From Sphingomonas sp. PP-CC-1A-547 (GTDB taxonomy: Bacteria; Pseudomonadota; Alphaproteobacteria; Sphingomonadales; Sphingomonadaceae): DNA of 64,000 nucleotides. The notes under the pieces are model-generated. The model saw only the letters and a program-made list of their open reading frames with translations. It searched no databases and was not told the origin of the DNA. Location: assembly GCF_003610375.1 (NCBI RefSeq), contig NZ_RAPZ01000015.1:1-64000 (forward strand), read 5' to 3'. Positions 44,353-53,481 of this stretch are shown here, in pieces. Each line of letters starts with the position of its first letter. Positions within the stretch are counted from its first letter, which is position 1. Made by a program: the position numbers and the translations under genes.

Positions 44353-46566
44353 ATGAATTTAATTACTTCCCCATCGTTTCGTGGCGCTGCATCCACGACG
44401 CAAGGCATTGGTGAGTCACAAGCTCCTGAAGCGGACCGTAAGTCGATCATTCGCCAGTATCTTGGGATTGCTTTGCGGTGGCGCTACGTAATCATAGGTA
44501 TTACCGCGGCTTGCATTTTGCTTGGTTTGATCGCGACGTTGTTGATGACGCCGAAATATACGGCCGTATCGACAATCGAGATTGCACGAGAAGCTAGTAA
44601 GGTCGCCGAATTCCAGGGTGTTGACCGTGAAAACAGCACCTCTGACCAGGAGTTTTATCAGACTCAATACGGGCTTCTGCGGTCGAGGGCTTTGTCCGAA
44701 CGGGTCGCGACTCAGCTGAGACTGGTGGACGATCCAAAATTCTTTGCTATGTTCGGCTATAGTTCCGACAAGCCAGCGTTCGCCCTCGTCAACGACCGTT
44801 ACCCAGCAGCAGGTCGAGCAGAGCGGCAACGCGTCGCTGGAGAATTGCTGGGGCTTCGTTTGGCCGTCACGCCAATGCGCCTATCACGGCTCGTCGACAT
44901 TAGTTTCACGAGCCCTGATCCTGTGTTCTCTGCTCGAATTGCTAATGCTTGGGCAGACAATTTCATTCAGACCAATCTGGAGCGCAAGGTTCAGGCGACA
45001 TCCTATGGTCGCAACCTTTTGCAACGCCAGCTTGCCTTGCAGAAAGAGCGCTTGGATAACTCTCAGCGCCAGCTTGTCGGGTATGCATCCGCTCAGCAGA
45101 TTATCAATCTACCGTCGCAATCCAGCGGAAGTGGTGCGACAACGTCGGAACGCTCGATTGTGGCTGACGATCTAGCGGCACTCAACGCCGTGCTTTCGCA
45201 AGCTACGGCAGAGCGTATTCAGGCTGAGGCACGCTACCAGCAGGCAGGTCGTTCGGGCGCTTCCACGGACGCACTTCGTAATCCAGCAATTAACAGCTTG
45301 CGGCAACGTCGCGCGGAATTGGCGGCGGAGTATGCACGCCTCATGGTTCAATTCGAACCTGGCTATCCGGCGGCAAAGGCAATTCAATCGCAGCTTGACC
45401 AGCTTGATCGTTCGATCACGCGTGAAGAAGGGCGCGTCTCGGGATCACAACTTGCGGACTACCGTGAAGCGCAGGAGCGAGAAAACGCTTTGCGCACCAA
45501 GGTTGACCAGCTGAAAACGAACTATCTCGACCTGCGTCGCCGCAGCATCCAGTATAATATCTATCAGCAAGAGGTAGACACCAATCGAGCCCTTTATGAT
45601 GGGCTACTTCAGCGCTTCAAGGAGATCGGTGTTGCCGGTGGTGTCGGTGTCAACAACGTGTCGATCGTGGATACCGCCGATGTTCCGCAGAAGGCCTCGA
45701 GCCCAAGACTACTGCTCAACCTCCTTACAGCACTTCTTGCCGGGCTTGGCCTCGGTGCGCTTGTTGCGTTCGCGCTTGAGCAAATGGACGAGGCCATCGC
45801 AGATCCGAGTGAGGTGCAACAGCGGCTTGGGTTGCCCTTGCTTGGCACCGTTCCGAAGGTGCGAAATGGGGTAGCGCCACGGGATGAGTTGCTTGATCGC
45901 AAGTCCGATTTGGTGGACGCCTATCTCGCGGTGAACACTAATCTCGGTTTCACGACCGAGCATGGTGTACCAAGGTCGTTCTCGGTGACGTCGACGCGGC
46001 CGGCGGAAGGTAAATCCACGACCGCTATTGCGCTGGCAACGATGCTGGCGCGGGCACAGCGTAAGGTGATCCTGATAGATGGCGATATGCGCTCGCCTTC
46101 GATTCACCACCTTGGTGGTGTCGATCACAACCGAGGCTTGAGCAACTTTCTCGTCGGAGAAGACGATATTGGTTCACTCATATTCCAAATGAGTGACCTC
46201 GGCATCACCGCGATGTCGGCAGGCCCGATTCCGCCTAATGCGGCCGAACTACTAACAGGTTCACGACTTTCTCTGCTGCTTGGCCGCCTGCTTGAAACCT
46301 ATGATCATGTCATAATCGATTCTCCACCCGTCATGGGCTTGGCGGATGCTCCCTTGATAGCGAGCCGAGTAGAGGGCTTGATCTTTGTTGCTGAATCGCA
46401 TGGCATTCGGTCGAGCATGGTCAAAACCGCCATCGGCCGGCTTGCAAGCGCCAATGTCCGGATCATCGGGTGCGTTTTGACAAAATTTGAAGCCCGTCGC
46501 TCACGCTATGGTTATGGATATGAGTACGGCTACGGTTATGGCCGAACCGACGCAGTAAAGGCGTAA
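44353..46566 (+). CDS. Polysaccharide co-polymerase fused to bacterial tyrosine kinase (Wzc-like)
   Basis: 737 aa. A first membrane helix is at ~46-64, a large periplasmic Wzz/GNVR region with coiled coil spans ~100-445 and a second helix lies at ~453-475. The cytoplasmic BY-kinase domain has Walker A near 549-557 (R-P-A-E-G-K-S-T-T), Walker A' near 572 (I-L-I-D-G-D-M-R-S) and Walker B near 653 (V-I-I-D-S-P-P). The C-terminal tail has six Tyr alternating with Gly or Glu (716-731), the autophosphorylation cluster. It controls chain length and export. In gellan producers the two parts are separate proteins (GelC and GelE); here they are one chain. Confidence 0.94.
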   Translation: MNLITSPSFRGAASTTQGIGESQAPEADRKSIIRQYLGIALRWRYVIIGITAACILLGLIATLLMTPKYTAVSTIEIAREASKVAEFQGVDRENSTSDQEFYQTQYGLLRSRALSERVATQLRLVDDPKFFAMFGYSSDKPAFALVNDRYPAAGRAERQRVAGELLGLRLAVTPMRLSRLVDISFTSPDPVFSARIANAWADNFIQTNLERKVQATSYGRNLLQRQLALQKERLDNSQRQLVGYASAQQIINLPSQSSGSGATTSERSIVADDLAALNAVLSQATAERIQAEARYQQAGRSGASTDALRNPAINSLRQRRAELAAEYARLMVQFEPGYPAAKAIQSQLDQLDRSITREEGRVSGSQLADYREAQERENALRTKVDQLKTNYLDLRRRSIQYNIYQQEVDTNRALYDGLLQRFKEIGVAGGVGVNNVSIVDTADVPQKASSPRLLLNLLTALLAGLGLGALVAFALEQMDEAIADPSEVQQRLGLPLLGTVPKVRNGVAPRDELLDRKSDLVDAYLAVNTNLGFTTEHGVPRSFSVTSTRPAEGKSTTAIALATMLARAQRKVILIDGDMRSPSIHHLGGVDHNRGLSNFLVGEDDIGSLIFQMSDLGITAMSAGPIPPNAAELLTGSRLSLLLGRLLETYDHVIIDSPPVMGLADAPLIASRVEGLIFVAESHGIRSSMVKTAIGRLASANVRIIGCVLTKFEARRSRYGYGYEYGYGYGRTDAVKA

Positions 46567-46572
46567 TCGCGG

Positions 46573-47802
46573 ATGGCCCGGTCCAACGCGTCGCCCCGAC
46601 GCTCGCCGGCTGAATGGGGAGTCCGGCTCGCGTTGGCGGGACTCGCCGCAATCGGTGCATGCCTGAGCCTTATGTTTTCCCTTGGCCAGGTGCAGGCGAC
46701 GGCAAATCCGGTGCTCGCTCATCGGTTGGCCCCCTATAGTGGCCGGATCACGGGGCGCGTGGCCACGGCGCTATCGGGCGCGGACGCGACTAAGGCGGAC
46801 CGTCAGCGAGCCGACAAATTAGCGTTGCTGTCGCTGCAACAGGATCCGGCGACGGTTGCGGCGCTCGCAGTTTTGGGAACTAACGCGCAGCTTCGGGGTG
46901 ATACAGCCCGTGCGCGTGTCATGTTTAAATACTCCGAGAAGTTGTCGCGCCGGGATGCGCAGACACAGTTGTGGTTGATCGAGGATGCAGTTGGACGAAG
47001 TGACATATCCGGTGCGCTTCGGCACTACGACATTGCGTTACGAACCTCGCCAAAACTGGCAGACCTGCTCTTTCCGGTTTTGACCGCTGCAAGCTCGGAA
47101 AACGATATTCGGGCTCCGCTGATCCATACGTTAGCCAACAGGCCCGCTTGGAGTGAAAGCTTTGTCAATTATGCCGCGACCACGACCTCAAACCCGCGGG
47201 CGACGGCACGTCTTTTGACGGGCCTGCGCCATGCCGGTTTTGTTGTGCCTGAGCGAGCGCATGCTGCATTGATCGATACGCTGTTTGCGCGGGGTGCATT
47301 TGATGAGGCCTGGGCATATTACACCGGTATTCGCCCTGGTGCGGACCGACGCCGATCGCGCGATGCCACTTTCAGCGCGGAGCTGAAGAACCCGTCTGTA
47401 TTCGATTGGGTATCTCAGAATGACGTAGGTATGGACACCTCGATTCAACGCGGCAAAACTGGCGGGGTCTTTTACTTTTCTGCTCCGGCCAGTGTCGGTG
47501 GCACGCTTATCCAGCAAGGACAGATGCTGCCGGCCGGCACGTATCGGATTGCAGGAAATAGCGCTGGGATTGATCAAAATGACAATGCACGCCCCTTTTG
47601 GACATTGCGCTGTCAAGATGGTCGTGAACTTGGCCGGATCGATTTGCCCAACTCGAGCCAAGCTCAAGGCTCTTTCGAGGGAAAGTTTGCAGTGCCGACG
47701 GGATGCCCTGTACAAACACTGGTACTGATCGCGCGACCTTCGGATGCCGTCGGCGGACTGAGCGGCGAACTAAACCGTGTTCAGGTGTTACCGGTCCGTT
47801 GA
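46573..47802 (+). CDS. TPR-like membrane-anchored protein of the export operon, unknown function
   Basis: 409 aa. One N-terminal helix (~17-40) with basic flank predicts an inner-membrane anchor and a periplasmic body. Residues ~70-200 contain helix pairs resembling tetratricopeptide repeats (A-V-L-G-T-N-A-Q-L-R-G-D-T-A-R-A-R-V-M-F-K-Y; G-A-L-R-H-Y-D-I-A-L-R-T-S-P). The last ~130 residues look beta-rich and carry two Cys (L-R-C-Q-D, P-T-G-C-P). It begins 6 nt after the kinase gene stop, so it is in the export operon. A scaffold for polymerase or export proteins is plausible but unproven. Confidence 0.7.
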   Translation: MARSNASPRRSPAEWGVRLALAGLAAIGACLSLMFSLGQVQATANPVLAHRLAPYSGRITGRVATALSGADATKADRQRADKLALLSLQQDPATVAALAVLGTNAQLRGDTARARVMFKYSEKLSRRDAQTQLWLIEDAVGRSDISGALRHYDIALRTSPKLADLLFPVLTAASSENDIRAPLIHTLANRPAWSESFVNYAATTTSNPRATARLLTGLRHAGFVVPERAHAALIDTLFARGAFDEAWAYYTGIRPGADRRRSRDATFSAELKNPSVFDWVSQNDVGMDTSIQRGKTGGVFYFSAPASVGGTLIQQGQMLPAGTYRIAGNSAGIDQNDNARPFWTLRCQDGRELGRIDLPNSSQAQGSFEGKFAVPTGCPVQTLVLIARPSDAVGGLSGELNRVQVLPVR

Positions 47803-47835
47803 ATTTTCAAAGCGTAAGATAGCTGGGAACGTTGA

Positions 47836-48225
47836 ATGCGTCATGTTCTGTCTGTGGCCTTATACTTGCTGGTAGCTGTGCCGGTTGACGCGCAGGTGCG
47901 CGCGTCATCGGCGGATCAGGCAAGCGTTGATCAGGATGATTATTCGCTGTTGCAGCAACAGCAACAGCCGGAGCAGCAGCCCACGCGGAGCATTCAGAGC
48001 TCTGGCCGGGTAGCGGACTCGGCAGTAGGCATAGTTGGACAGAGGCAAACGCGTGAGCAAATGGGATATGCTTCGCCGATGGGGCGGATTGCCAGTCGAA
48101 TACCGAACAGGGTTCAGAACCGTATTCGGAATCGGATAGATCCGAGCTATGACCCGCAAGCCAATGCTGCGTCACCCTTCTTGACGGCTGAGGATCAGGC
48201 CCGAATCGCGTCTCGAGGACGGTAG
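47836..48225 (+). CDS. Gln-rich secreted protein, unknown function
   Basis: 129 aa with a Sec signal peptide (hydrophobic ~5-16, cleavage near A-Q-V near residue 20). The mature protein is low-complexity: a Gln run with Pro (L-L-Q-Q-Q-Q-Q-P-E-Q-Q-P) at ~43-54, then Arg/Asn-rich I-P-N-R-V-Q-N-R-I-R-N-R-I. No Cys. It follows the TPR-like gene by 33 nt in the export operon. It is possibly a periplasmic adaptor or an unstructured linker to polysaccharide or peptidoglycan; no family recognised. Confidence 0.6.
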   Translation: MRHVLSVALYLLVAVPVDAQVRASSADQASVDQDDYSLLQQQQQPEQQPTRSIQSSGRVADSAVGIVGQRQTREQMGYASPMGRIASRIPNRVQNRIRNRIDPSYDPQANAASPFLTAEDQARIASRGR

Positions 48226-48344
48226 ACCTTCGATCATACCTGACTGATGAGAGTGTCTGGCAGTTGGTCTGCGCCTGACAGGCCTGTACGAGTAGGCTAA
48301 AACAAGGCTGGACCTCAATCGCGTCCCAAGCGTACGGGCTGTGT

Positions 48345-48674
48345 ATGAAAAACTCTAAATCTTTTTTTTGGGTACCCCTCGCGCTCCTCTCTTCGTGCGC
48401 GCATGGACCGAAGCTTCCGCCTGATTATATGGGCGCAATAAGAACACAGACGTCTGTGGCTGATATGGCGACCTGTATTGGACAGGCGGTGACAGTGGCA
48501 CCTACGGCTACGACAAATGGTTTTGTTGTCGAAGCGCCTAATGCGCAACCCCCGCGTCGGTATACGGTGATACAAGACAAAATAGAAACAGTTGTCACCG
48601 TTCAGGGTGGCTACGGCAGCGAGCCAGTAGTTTCTGATGTCGCTGCGGTAAAGTGCGCAATCCCGCCTCGGTAA
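48345..48674 (+). CDS. Small lipoprotein, unknown function
   Basis: 109 aa. Lipoprotein signal with lipobox A-L-L-S-S-C18. The mature part (~90 aa) is beta-rich, with Y-T-V-I-Q-D-K-I-E-T-V-V-T-V-Q-G-G-Y-G near 75-92 and two further Cys (T-C-I-G and K-C-A-I) that could pair. It is adjacent to a second lipoprotein gene that starts directly after its stop codon (TAA then ATG), so the two are co-translated. Likely membrane-attached helper of the export system; no homologue recognised. Confidence 0.65.
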   Translation: MKNSKSFFWVPLALLSSCAHGPKLPPDYMGAIRTQTSVADMATCIGQAVTVAPTATTNGFVVEAPNAQPPRRYTVIQDKIETVVTVQGGYGSEPVVSDVAAVKCAIPPR

Positions 48675-49118
48675 ATGTTAAACCGTACACTTGCATGGTT
48701 TTGGGTTGTAATGATCTCCGTAGTCCTGTGCGGCTGTGATCGCCCATTGCCTGCGCATCGAGATGTAAGCGCGCCAGTGGCCCGACAGGAAATCGAGGAC
48801 ATTGATCTTCAAACCCGTCTTCGTGTCGCGGAGGACAGAATAAGTAAGCTGGAACGCGAAGTGATTGCGTTACAAGCGGCGCCAGCCGACGTTGAGGCCG
48901 ATCTACTAAAGCAGAGATTAAGTGCGGCTGAGGCAGCGCTTGCGGCCTCGGCACAATCGAATCAGAGCTGGGAAGCTGCCCAACCTGTAAAAGTCGATAA
49001 CCCGCGCTCGACCAAAATCGTTAGAGTCGATCCGTCTCTCGATCCGCCCCCACCGGCACCATCGCGCCGCACGCGGTTACAACTCGTTGATCCTAAAACG
49101 TTCGAACTGAAACGCTAA
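48675..49118 (+). CDS. Coiled-coil lipoprotein, unknown function
   Basis: 147 aa. Lipoprotein signal with lipobox V-V-L-C-G-C (Cys about 21). Residues ~40-95 form a predicted coiled coil with heptad-spaced Leu, Val and Ile (R-L-R-V-A-E-D-R-I-S-K-L-E-R-E-V-I-A-L-Q, then L-L-K-Q-R-L-S-A-A-E-A-A-L). The tail is Pro/Arg-rich. The organisation, lipid anchor plus coiled coil plus basic tail, recalls Lpp/Pal-type spacers that link membrane and cell wall. It starts on the base after the previous lipoprotein stop. Last gene of the export operon. Confidence 0.65.
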   Translation: MLNRTLAWFWVVMISVVLCGCDRPLPAHRDVSAPVARQEIEDIDLQTRLRVAEDRISKLEREVIALQAAPADVEADLLKQRLSAAEAALAASAQSNQSWEAAQPVKVDNPRSTKIVRVDPSLDPPPPAPSRRTRLQLVDPKTFELKR

Positions 49119-49209
49119 GGCGTTTGCGCGTGTGCACCGTTCTATCCTGCTGTTCTAGCAACCGAGGAACGATTTCAGGGAGGTGGCTGTCGCCCGCGTT
49201 TGTTAGTCC

Positions 49210-49247
49210 GCCTTTCGTCCGATAACTGTAAGTCTCGGACGAAAGGC
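49210..49247. repeat. Perfect 13-bp inverted repeat beside the recombinase remnant
   Basis: GCCTTTCGTCCGA (49210-49222) and TCGGACGAAAGGC (49235-49247) are exact complements separated by 12 nt. It is 92 nt after the last export gene and 20 nt before the truncated tyrosine recombinase. It could be a terminator hairpin or a recombinase core site; no T-run follows. Confidence 0.6.
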
Positions 49248-49266
49248 TAGCCTGCTGAAACCCGGC

Positions 49267-49572
49267 GTGGCACACACGCTTATATGGTCGCTTCGCACAC
49301 TGGGACTCACGCCGGTTGATCCCGACCATGTCCAAGCGCCAGCACCGCTCGTTATTGTCGACCCGGATCAACCGATGTTGCCGGCACTCCTTCACGAAAA
49401 GATCGAGCGGGCTGCCGCGTATGCCAAGGCAGCTCGCGCCGGTGCGACCCGGCGTGCGTATGAGTCGGATTGGGCGATTTTCACGGCATGGTGCGTGCAG
49501 CACGGTCTGATATCGCTGCCGGCAACGCCGGAGGTCGTCGCTGTCTTCGCCAGCGATCAGGCGACCGCCTAG
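49267..49572 (+). pseudogene. Truncated tyrosine recombinase (N-terminal SAM-like domain only)
   Basis: The last ~50 codons match the core-binding domain of phage-type integrases: A-G-A-T-R-R-A-Y-E-S-D-W-A-I-F-T-A-W-C, then G-L-I-S-L-P-A-T-P-E-V-V-A-V-F-A-S-D. A stop follows at 49570, before the rest of the core-binding domain and the whole catalytic domain with its R-H-R-Y residues. No continuing piece was found downstream. It is the stub of an integrase, so DNA was once inserted or excised here. Confidence 0.78.
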
Positions 49573-50646
49573 CGATTTTTCGTCATCATTCTGAGGATGC
49601 TGCCGTCTCGGCAGGCGTACCCACGTCAAATGCGCCTGCCAGATGCGACGATGACCCCAATGTTGCCCTGTGCGTATTCGCACTGCGGCAGCAGGCTATT
49701 GAAGCGTCGGCATTTTTTTTCAACTCGAAACGCGCGCGTTACCGCTCACATTTCCGGCGAGAGCGATCGCAAACCGTTAGCGCTAGGAGTCCGTTGGAGT
49801 TTTCCGTGTAATAGCACGAAGTCTCCCTCGCTGGTCGTCCGGCTCATACCACAGTCCTGGGTTTTCCTAGTAAAGGGAGCAGAACCGCGCGGATTTCCAC
49901 GAGTTTGTATCTGAACTGCGGTGCTTCCCTGAAGATAGGCCGTCTGTACACGTTTAGCCTCGGTCTAGTCCCTCGAACGTTCGTGCTATCGCACGGAAAA
50001 CCTCTTTTATCAGCATGCCGTCGTCTCGGCGCTCCGACACGCGCCACGCCTACTCCATGGCGACGCGCGTTCTCCTCGGCACTCCGCTCGAGGGAAGGCT
50101 CATGGTCGCGAGTTCCGCCTGGTCTCGCGATAGTGCGGTCCGCACGAAGGCCGCCGGTCGCCGCGGGTCCGTTGCGCCTTCCAGCCTCGCCCCATCGGAG
50201 ATCGAGGAATGGCAATTTCTGCTCGAGCGTCGGCTCGTGCGGTTCTCCGAGGTCTTCGTCTGAGAGCAGGTCGCATGCGTTCGAGCCCAAGCTCCGGACC
50301 ACGTCCCGCTGCGCCGTCCAACGAGCGCCCGCGCCACGGGTGGAAGACGTTGAAGCACCCTAGGGTCGCAGCAACGCACGGCACCCGTCTTCTCTCCTTC
50401 GGCGACGACCAGTGCCACACTTGTACCAACCGCTGCGATTGCGATTTCCGCCCGGGTCGCATCCCATTCTTGACGTTGGCAGGGTCCGGCATGGCCGCCG
50501 TCAGAACGGCGATCCCCTGTGACCGCCGTTCGAACCTCCCCGAGCGACCTCTCCTGTCGAGCGGCCGGTGAAGCTGGAATCTGTCTTGCGGAATGACAGT
50601 CAAGCGATCAGACGTCTTCCATCGTAGATCATACAGGACCCTCGGC
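49573..50646. other. About 1.1 kb with no confident gene
   Basis: Base composition changes within this gap: the first half resembles the flanking exopolysaccharide DNA and the second half is very GC-rich, like the glucose dehydrogenase that follows. A plus-strand frame at 50015-50263 ends in a coding-like E-I-E-E-W-Q-F-L-L-E-R-R-L, but has no ribosome site and no recognisable fold, so I do not call it. Confidence 0.35.
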
Positions 50647-53013
50647 ATGTCCCGCTTCCTTACATTCGCACTAGCGTGGATCGTCGCGACGCTCGGGGGC
50701 TTCTTCGTCGTCGCAGGCGGCGTGCTGGTGGCGAACAGCGGGTCGCCCTATTATCTCATCGCCGGTCTCGCGATGATCGCGAGCGGTGCGCTGATCGGCC
50801 GCGGCAATCCCGCGGGCCGCGGCGTCTTCGTCGCGATCTGGGTCGGTACGCTGATCTGGGCGGTGTGGGAGGTCGGCTTCGACTGGCTCCAGCTCGTGCC
50901 GAGAGTGGTCGCACCGACGGTCCTGCTCGTTCTCGTCCTGCTGACCGGTCTTCGACGCGGTCGCGGCTCGGTCCGTTCGCACGTGATGCCGGCCGCCGCG
51001 GCGGTCGCCGCGCTCGTGTTCGCCTGCGGCCTTCTCCTGCATGGCCAGGATGCGTCCGCGCGAGACGCGACGTCCGCCACCAGCGCCGCGCCATCGGCGA
51101 CCGGAGAGGCGGACGGCGACTGGCGCGATTACGGCGGCACGCTGTCGGGTCGCCGCTATTCGGCGCTCGGCGACATCACGCCGGCCAACGTCGGCAAGCT
51201 CGAACTCGCCTGGACGCAGCGCACAGGCGACTTGCCGATGCCCGCGGAGTCCAAGGAGCATCTGCGCGAATATCATTCCGAGGCGACCCCGATCCATATC
51301 GGCGACACGCTCTACACCTGCACGCCGCACTCGTTCGTCCAGGCGATCGACGCGACGACGGGCAGGACGAAGTGGAGCTGGCACGAGAACGCCGAGGTCA
51401 AGGGCAACAACTATCTCGTGTGCCGCGGCGTCGTCTACTACGAGGCGCCCGCTGGCACGCCGTGCCCGCGTCGCATCTTCGCGCCGACCTTTAACGCCCG
51501 GCTGGTCGCGCTCGACGCCGACACGGGTCGGCCGTGCCCGAGCTTCGCCGATGGCGGATCGATCGACCTGCGAGCGAACATGGGCGTCTCGACGCCCTCC
51601 GACCAGATCGCGACCACCCCGCCGGTGGTCGTCAACAACCGCTTGATCGTCGGCGAGCGGATCGTCGACAATGTCAATCGCAACATTCCGAGCGGCGTCG
51701 TGCGCGCCTACGACCCGGTGTCGGGCCGTCCGGTCTGGGCCTGGGACGTGGGCCGCTCGCAGGACGCGATCGCGCCGCTGCCCGCCGGCCAGAACTACAC
51801 GCGCGGCACGCCTAATGTCTGGGGGGCGATCACCGCGGATGCCGCCAACGGGATCGTCTATCTCGGCACCGGCAATGCTTCGCCAGACTACTGGATCGGG
51901 TATCGCCGGCCGTTCGACGACCGCTTCGGCACCGCTATCGTCGCGCTGGACGTCGCTACAGGCAAGCTGCGCTGGGTGCGCCAGCTCGTCCACCACGACA
52001 TGTGGGACATGGATCTGCCGATAGGGCCGTCGCTCTTTGACTATCGCGCACCCAACGGTCGCGTCATCCCCGCGCTCATCCAGACGACCAAGATGGGCCA
52101 GGTGTATTTCCTCAACCGTCTGAACGGCGCGCCGCTCGCTGCGATCGCTGAGCGCCCAGTGCGGACCGACGGCGCGACGCCGGGGGTGACGGTGTCGCCT
52201 ACGCAGCCGTTCTCGATCGGAATGCCGTCGTTCACGCCGCCCGCACCGACCGAGAAGGCCACATGGGGCGCGACGCCGATAGACCAGCTGATGTGCCGCA
52301 TCGACATCCGCCGATCGCAGGGCGCAGGCATCTACCAGCCGATCGGGTTGAAGCCGATCATCGGCCATCCCGCGTTCGACGGCGTCACCGACTGGGGCGG
52401 TGCGGCGGTCGATCCGGTCCGCGGCACCATGACCGTCAACACGATGGAGATGCCGTTCAAGCTGTGGCTGATGCGCCGCGACGATCCGCGCGTCGGGCCG
52501 CTGATGGCGCAGAAGAAGGGCGGAGAGAACGCGATGCAGGCGCAGCTCCAGACGCAGTACAACACGCCGTACGTGGCGGTCGTGCAGGCGTGGGTCGGCA
52601 TCTTCGGCGCACCGTGCGTCGCGCCGCCTTGGGGACACCTGACCGCCGTCGACCTGAAGACGCGCAAGGTGCTGTGGCGGGAAGTGCTGGGCACCGCGCG
52701 CGATACGGGTCTGTTCGGCTCGCATCTCGGCGTCCCGATCAAGACCGGCGTGCCCAACCTGGGCGGGTCGATCATCACCGCGGGCGGCCTCGTGTTCATC
52801 GGCGCCACGACCGACCAGTATCTGCGCGCGTTCGATCTCAGGTCCGGCAAGGTGGTGTGGAAGGCACGGCTGCCAGCCGGCGCGCAGGCGACGCCGATGA
52901 CCTATCGGGGGCGCGATGGGCGCCAGTATGTCGTCATCACCGCAGGCGGTCATGGTGCGCTCGGCACGCGCTACGGCGACTACACCATGGCGTTCGCACT
53001 GCCGCGGACATGA
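50647..53013 (+). CDS. gcd: Membrane-bound PQQ-dependent glucose dehydrogenase
   Basis: 788 aa, full length. About five N-terminal helices (to ~130) anchor it in the inner membrane and bind ubiquinone. The rest is an eight-bladed PQQ propeller in the periplasm. D-W-R-D-Y-G-G-T-L-S-G-R-R-Y-S-A-L starts the domain. H-H-D-M-W-D-M-D (~449-456) corresponds to the E. coli Gcd segment with catalytic Asp466. It oxidises glucose to gluconolactone in the periplasm and passes electrons to ubiquinone. Start 50647 is preceded by AGGA. Very GC-rich compared with the exopolysaccharide locus. A strong hairpin follows at 53098. Confidence 0.95.
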   Translation: MSRFLTFALAWIVATLGGFFVVAGGVLVANSGSPYYLIAGLAMIASGALIGRGNPAGRGVFVAIWVGTLIWAVWEVGFDWLQLVPRVVAPTVLLVLVLLTGLRRGRGSVRSHVMPAAAAVAALVFACGLLLHGQDASARDATSATSAAPSATGEADGDWRDYGGTLSGRRYSALGDITPANVGKLELAWTQRTGDLPMPAESKEHLREYHSEATPIHIGDTLYTCTPHSFVQAIDATTGRTKWSWHENAEVKGNNYLVCRGVVYYEAPAGTPCPRRIFAPTFNARLVALDADTGRPCPSFADGGSIDLRANMGVSTPSDQIATTPPVVVNNRLIVGERIVDNVNRNIPSGVVRAYDPVSGRPVWAWDVGRSQDAIAPLPAGQNYTRGTPNVWGAITADAANGIVYLGTGNASPDYWIGYRRPFDDRFGTAIVALDVATGKLRWVRQLVHHDMWDMDLPIGPSLFDYRAPNGRVIPALIQTTKMGQVYFLNRLNGAPLAAIAERPVRTDGATPGVTVSPTQPFSIGMPSFTPPAPTEKATWGATPIDQLMCRIDIRRSQGAGIYQPIGLKPIIGHPAFDGVTDWGGAAVDPVRGTMTVNTMEMPFKLWLMRRDDPRVGPLMAQKKGGENAMQAQLQTQYNTPYVAVVQAWVGIFGAPCVAPPWGHLTAVDLKTRKVLWREVLGTARDTGLFGSHLGVPIKTGVPNLGGSIITAGGLVFIGATTDQYLRAFDLRSGKVVWKARLPAGAQATPMTYRGRDGRQYVVITAGGHGALGTRYGDYTMAFALPRT

Positions 53014-53481
53014 GCTCGAGCAAGATCGCGTGGCTTCGTCCTGCGGTCTGGCTGCGCGAGGAAGCGAACCCATGACTACCGCTAGCCTAGTCTCGTAGAC
53101 CCCCGTCACGGGAAAGTGACGGGGGTCGGCATCCTCAACTTCGGCTCGTCTGCTGTGAAGGGGGGTGAGCGCCGATACATGTGCCGTCGCACCCCGAGGT
53201 CGCCCGTCGCGGGGAACTCCAACCGAGGGAGTGAACCGCTGCCTGCCTAGACGGAGGCTGCTGCGCGGACCACGGGTGATCGAAGCACGTGGGATCACGT
53301 CCTGACGAGACGGTTGCTGAACGCCCCCCAAGCCGCTGGTCGGGCAGCAACCCTACAGTTCGCCGCCGATCTGCTCGCGCGAAGTTCCTGCTTGCCCGAA
53401 ACTGCCAGGAAGCCATCGTCCGGCTGAGCCGTCAGTTCTGGCATGCATCTTCGATGTCTCCGAGAACACGATCGGCCTCGA
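53014..53481. other. Gap after gcd, no gene seen
   Basis: 468 bp between the 3' ends of gcd and the convergent secreted-protein gene. Apart from the hairpin at 53098-53127 I see nothing in it. Confidence 0.4.
53098..53127 (+). terminator. Strong hairpin downstream of gcd
   Basis: Perfect 12-bp stem GACCCCCGTCAC/GTGACGGGGGTC with a GGGAAA loop, 85 nt after the gcd stop. It lacks a T-run, but the stem is very stable and it sits between convergent genes. Confidence 0.6.

Noticed and set aside
49844..50302. A 152-codon minus-strand frame and overlapping plus-strand frames near 50 kb
   Set aside because: There is no ribosome site and no recognisable fold, and several frames are open at once, as expected in GC-rich non-coding DNA.
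50671..53331. An 886-codon open frame on the minus strand opposite gcd
   Set aside because: It is an antisense shadow of a very GC-rich gene: Arg- and Asp-rich, with no domain. Gcd on the plus strand is unmistakable.
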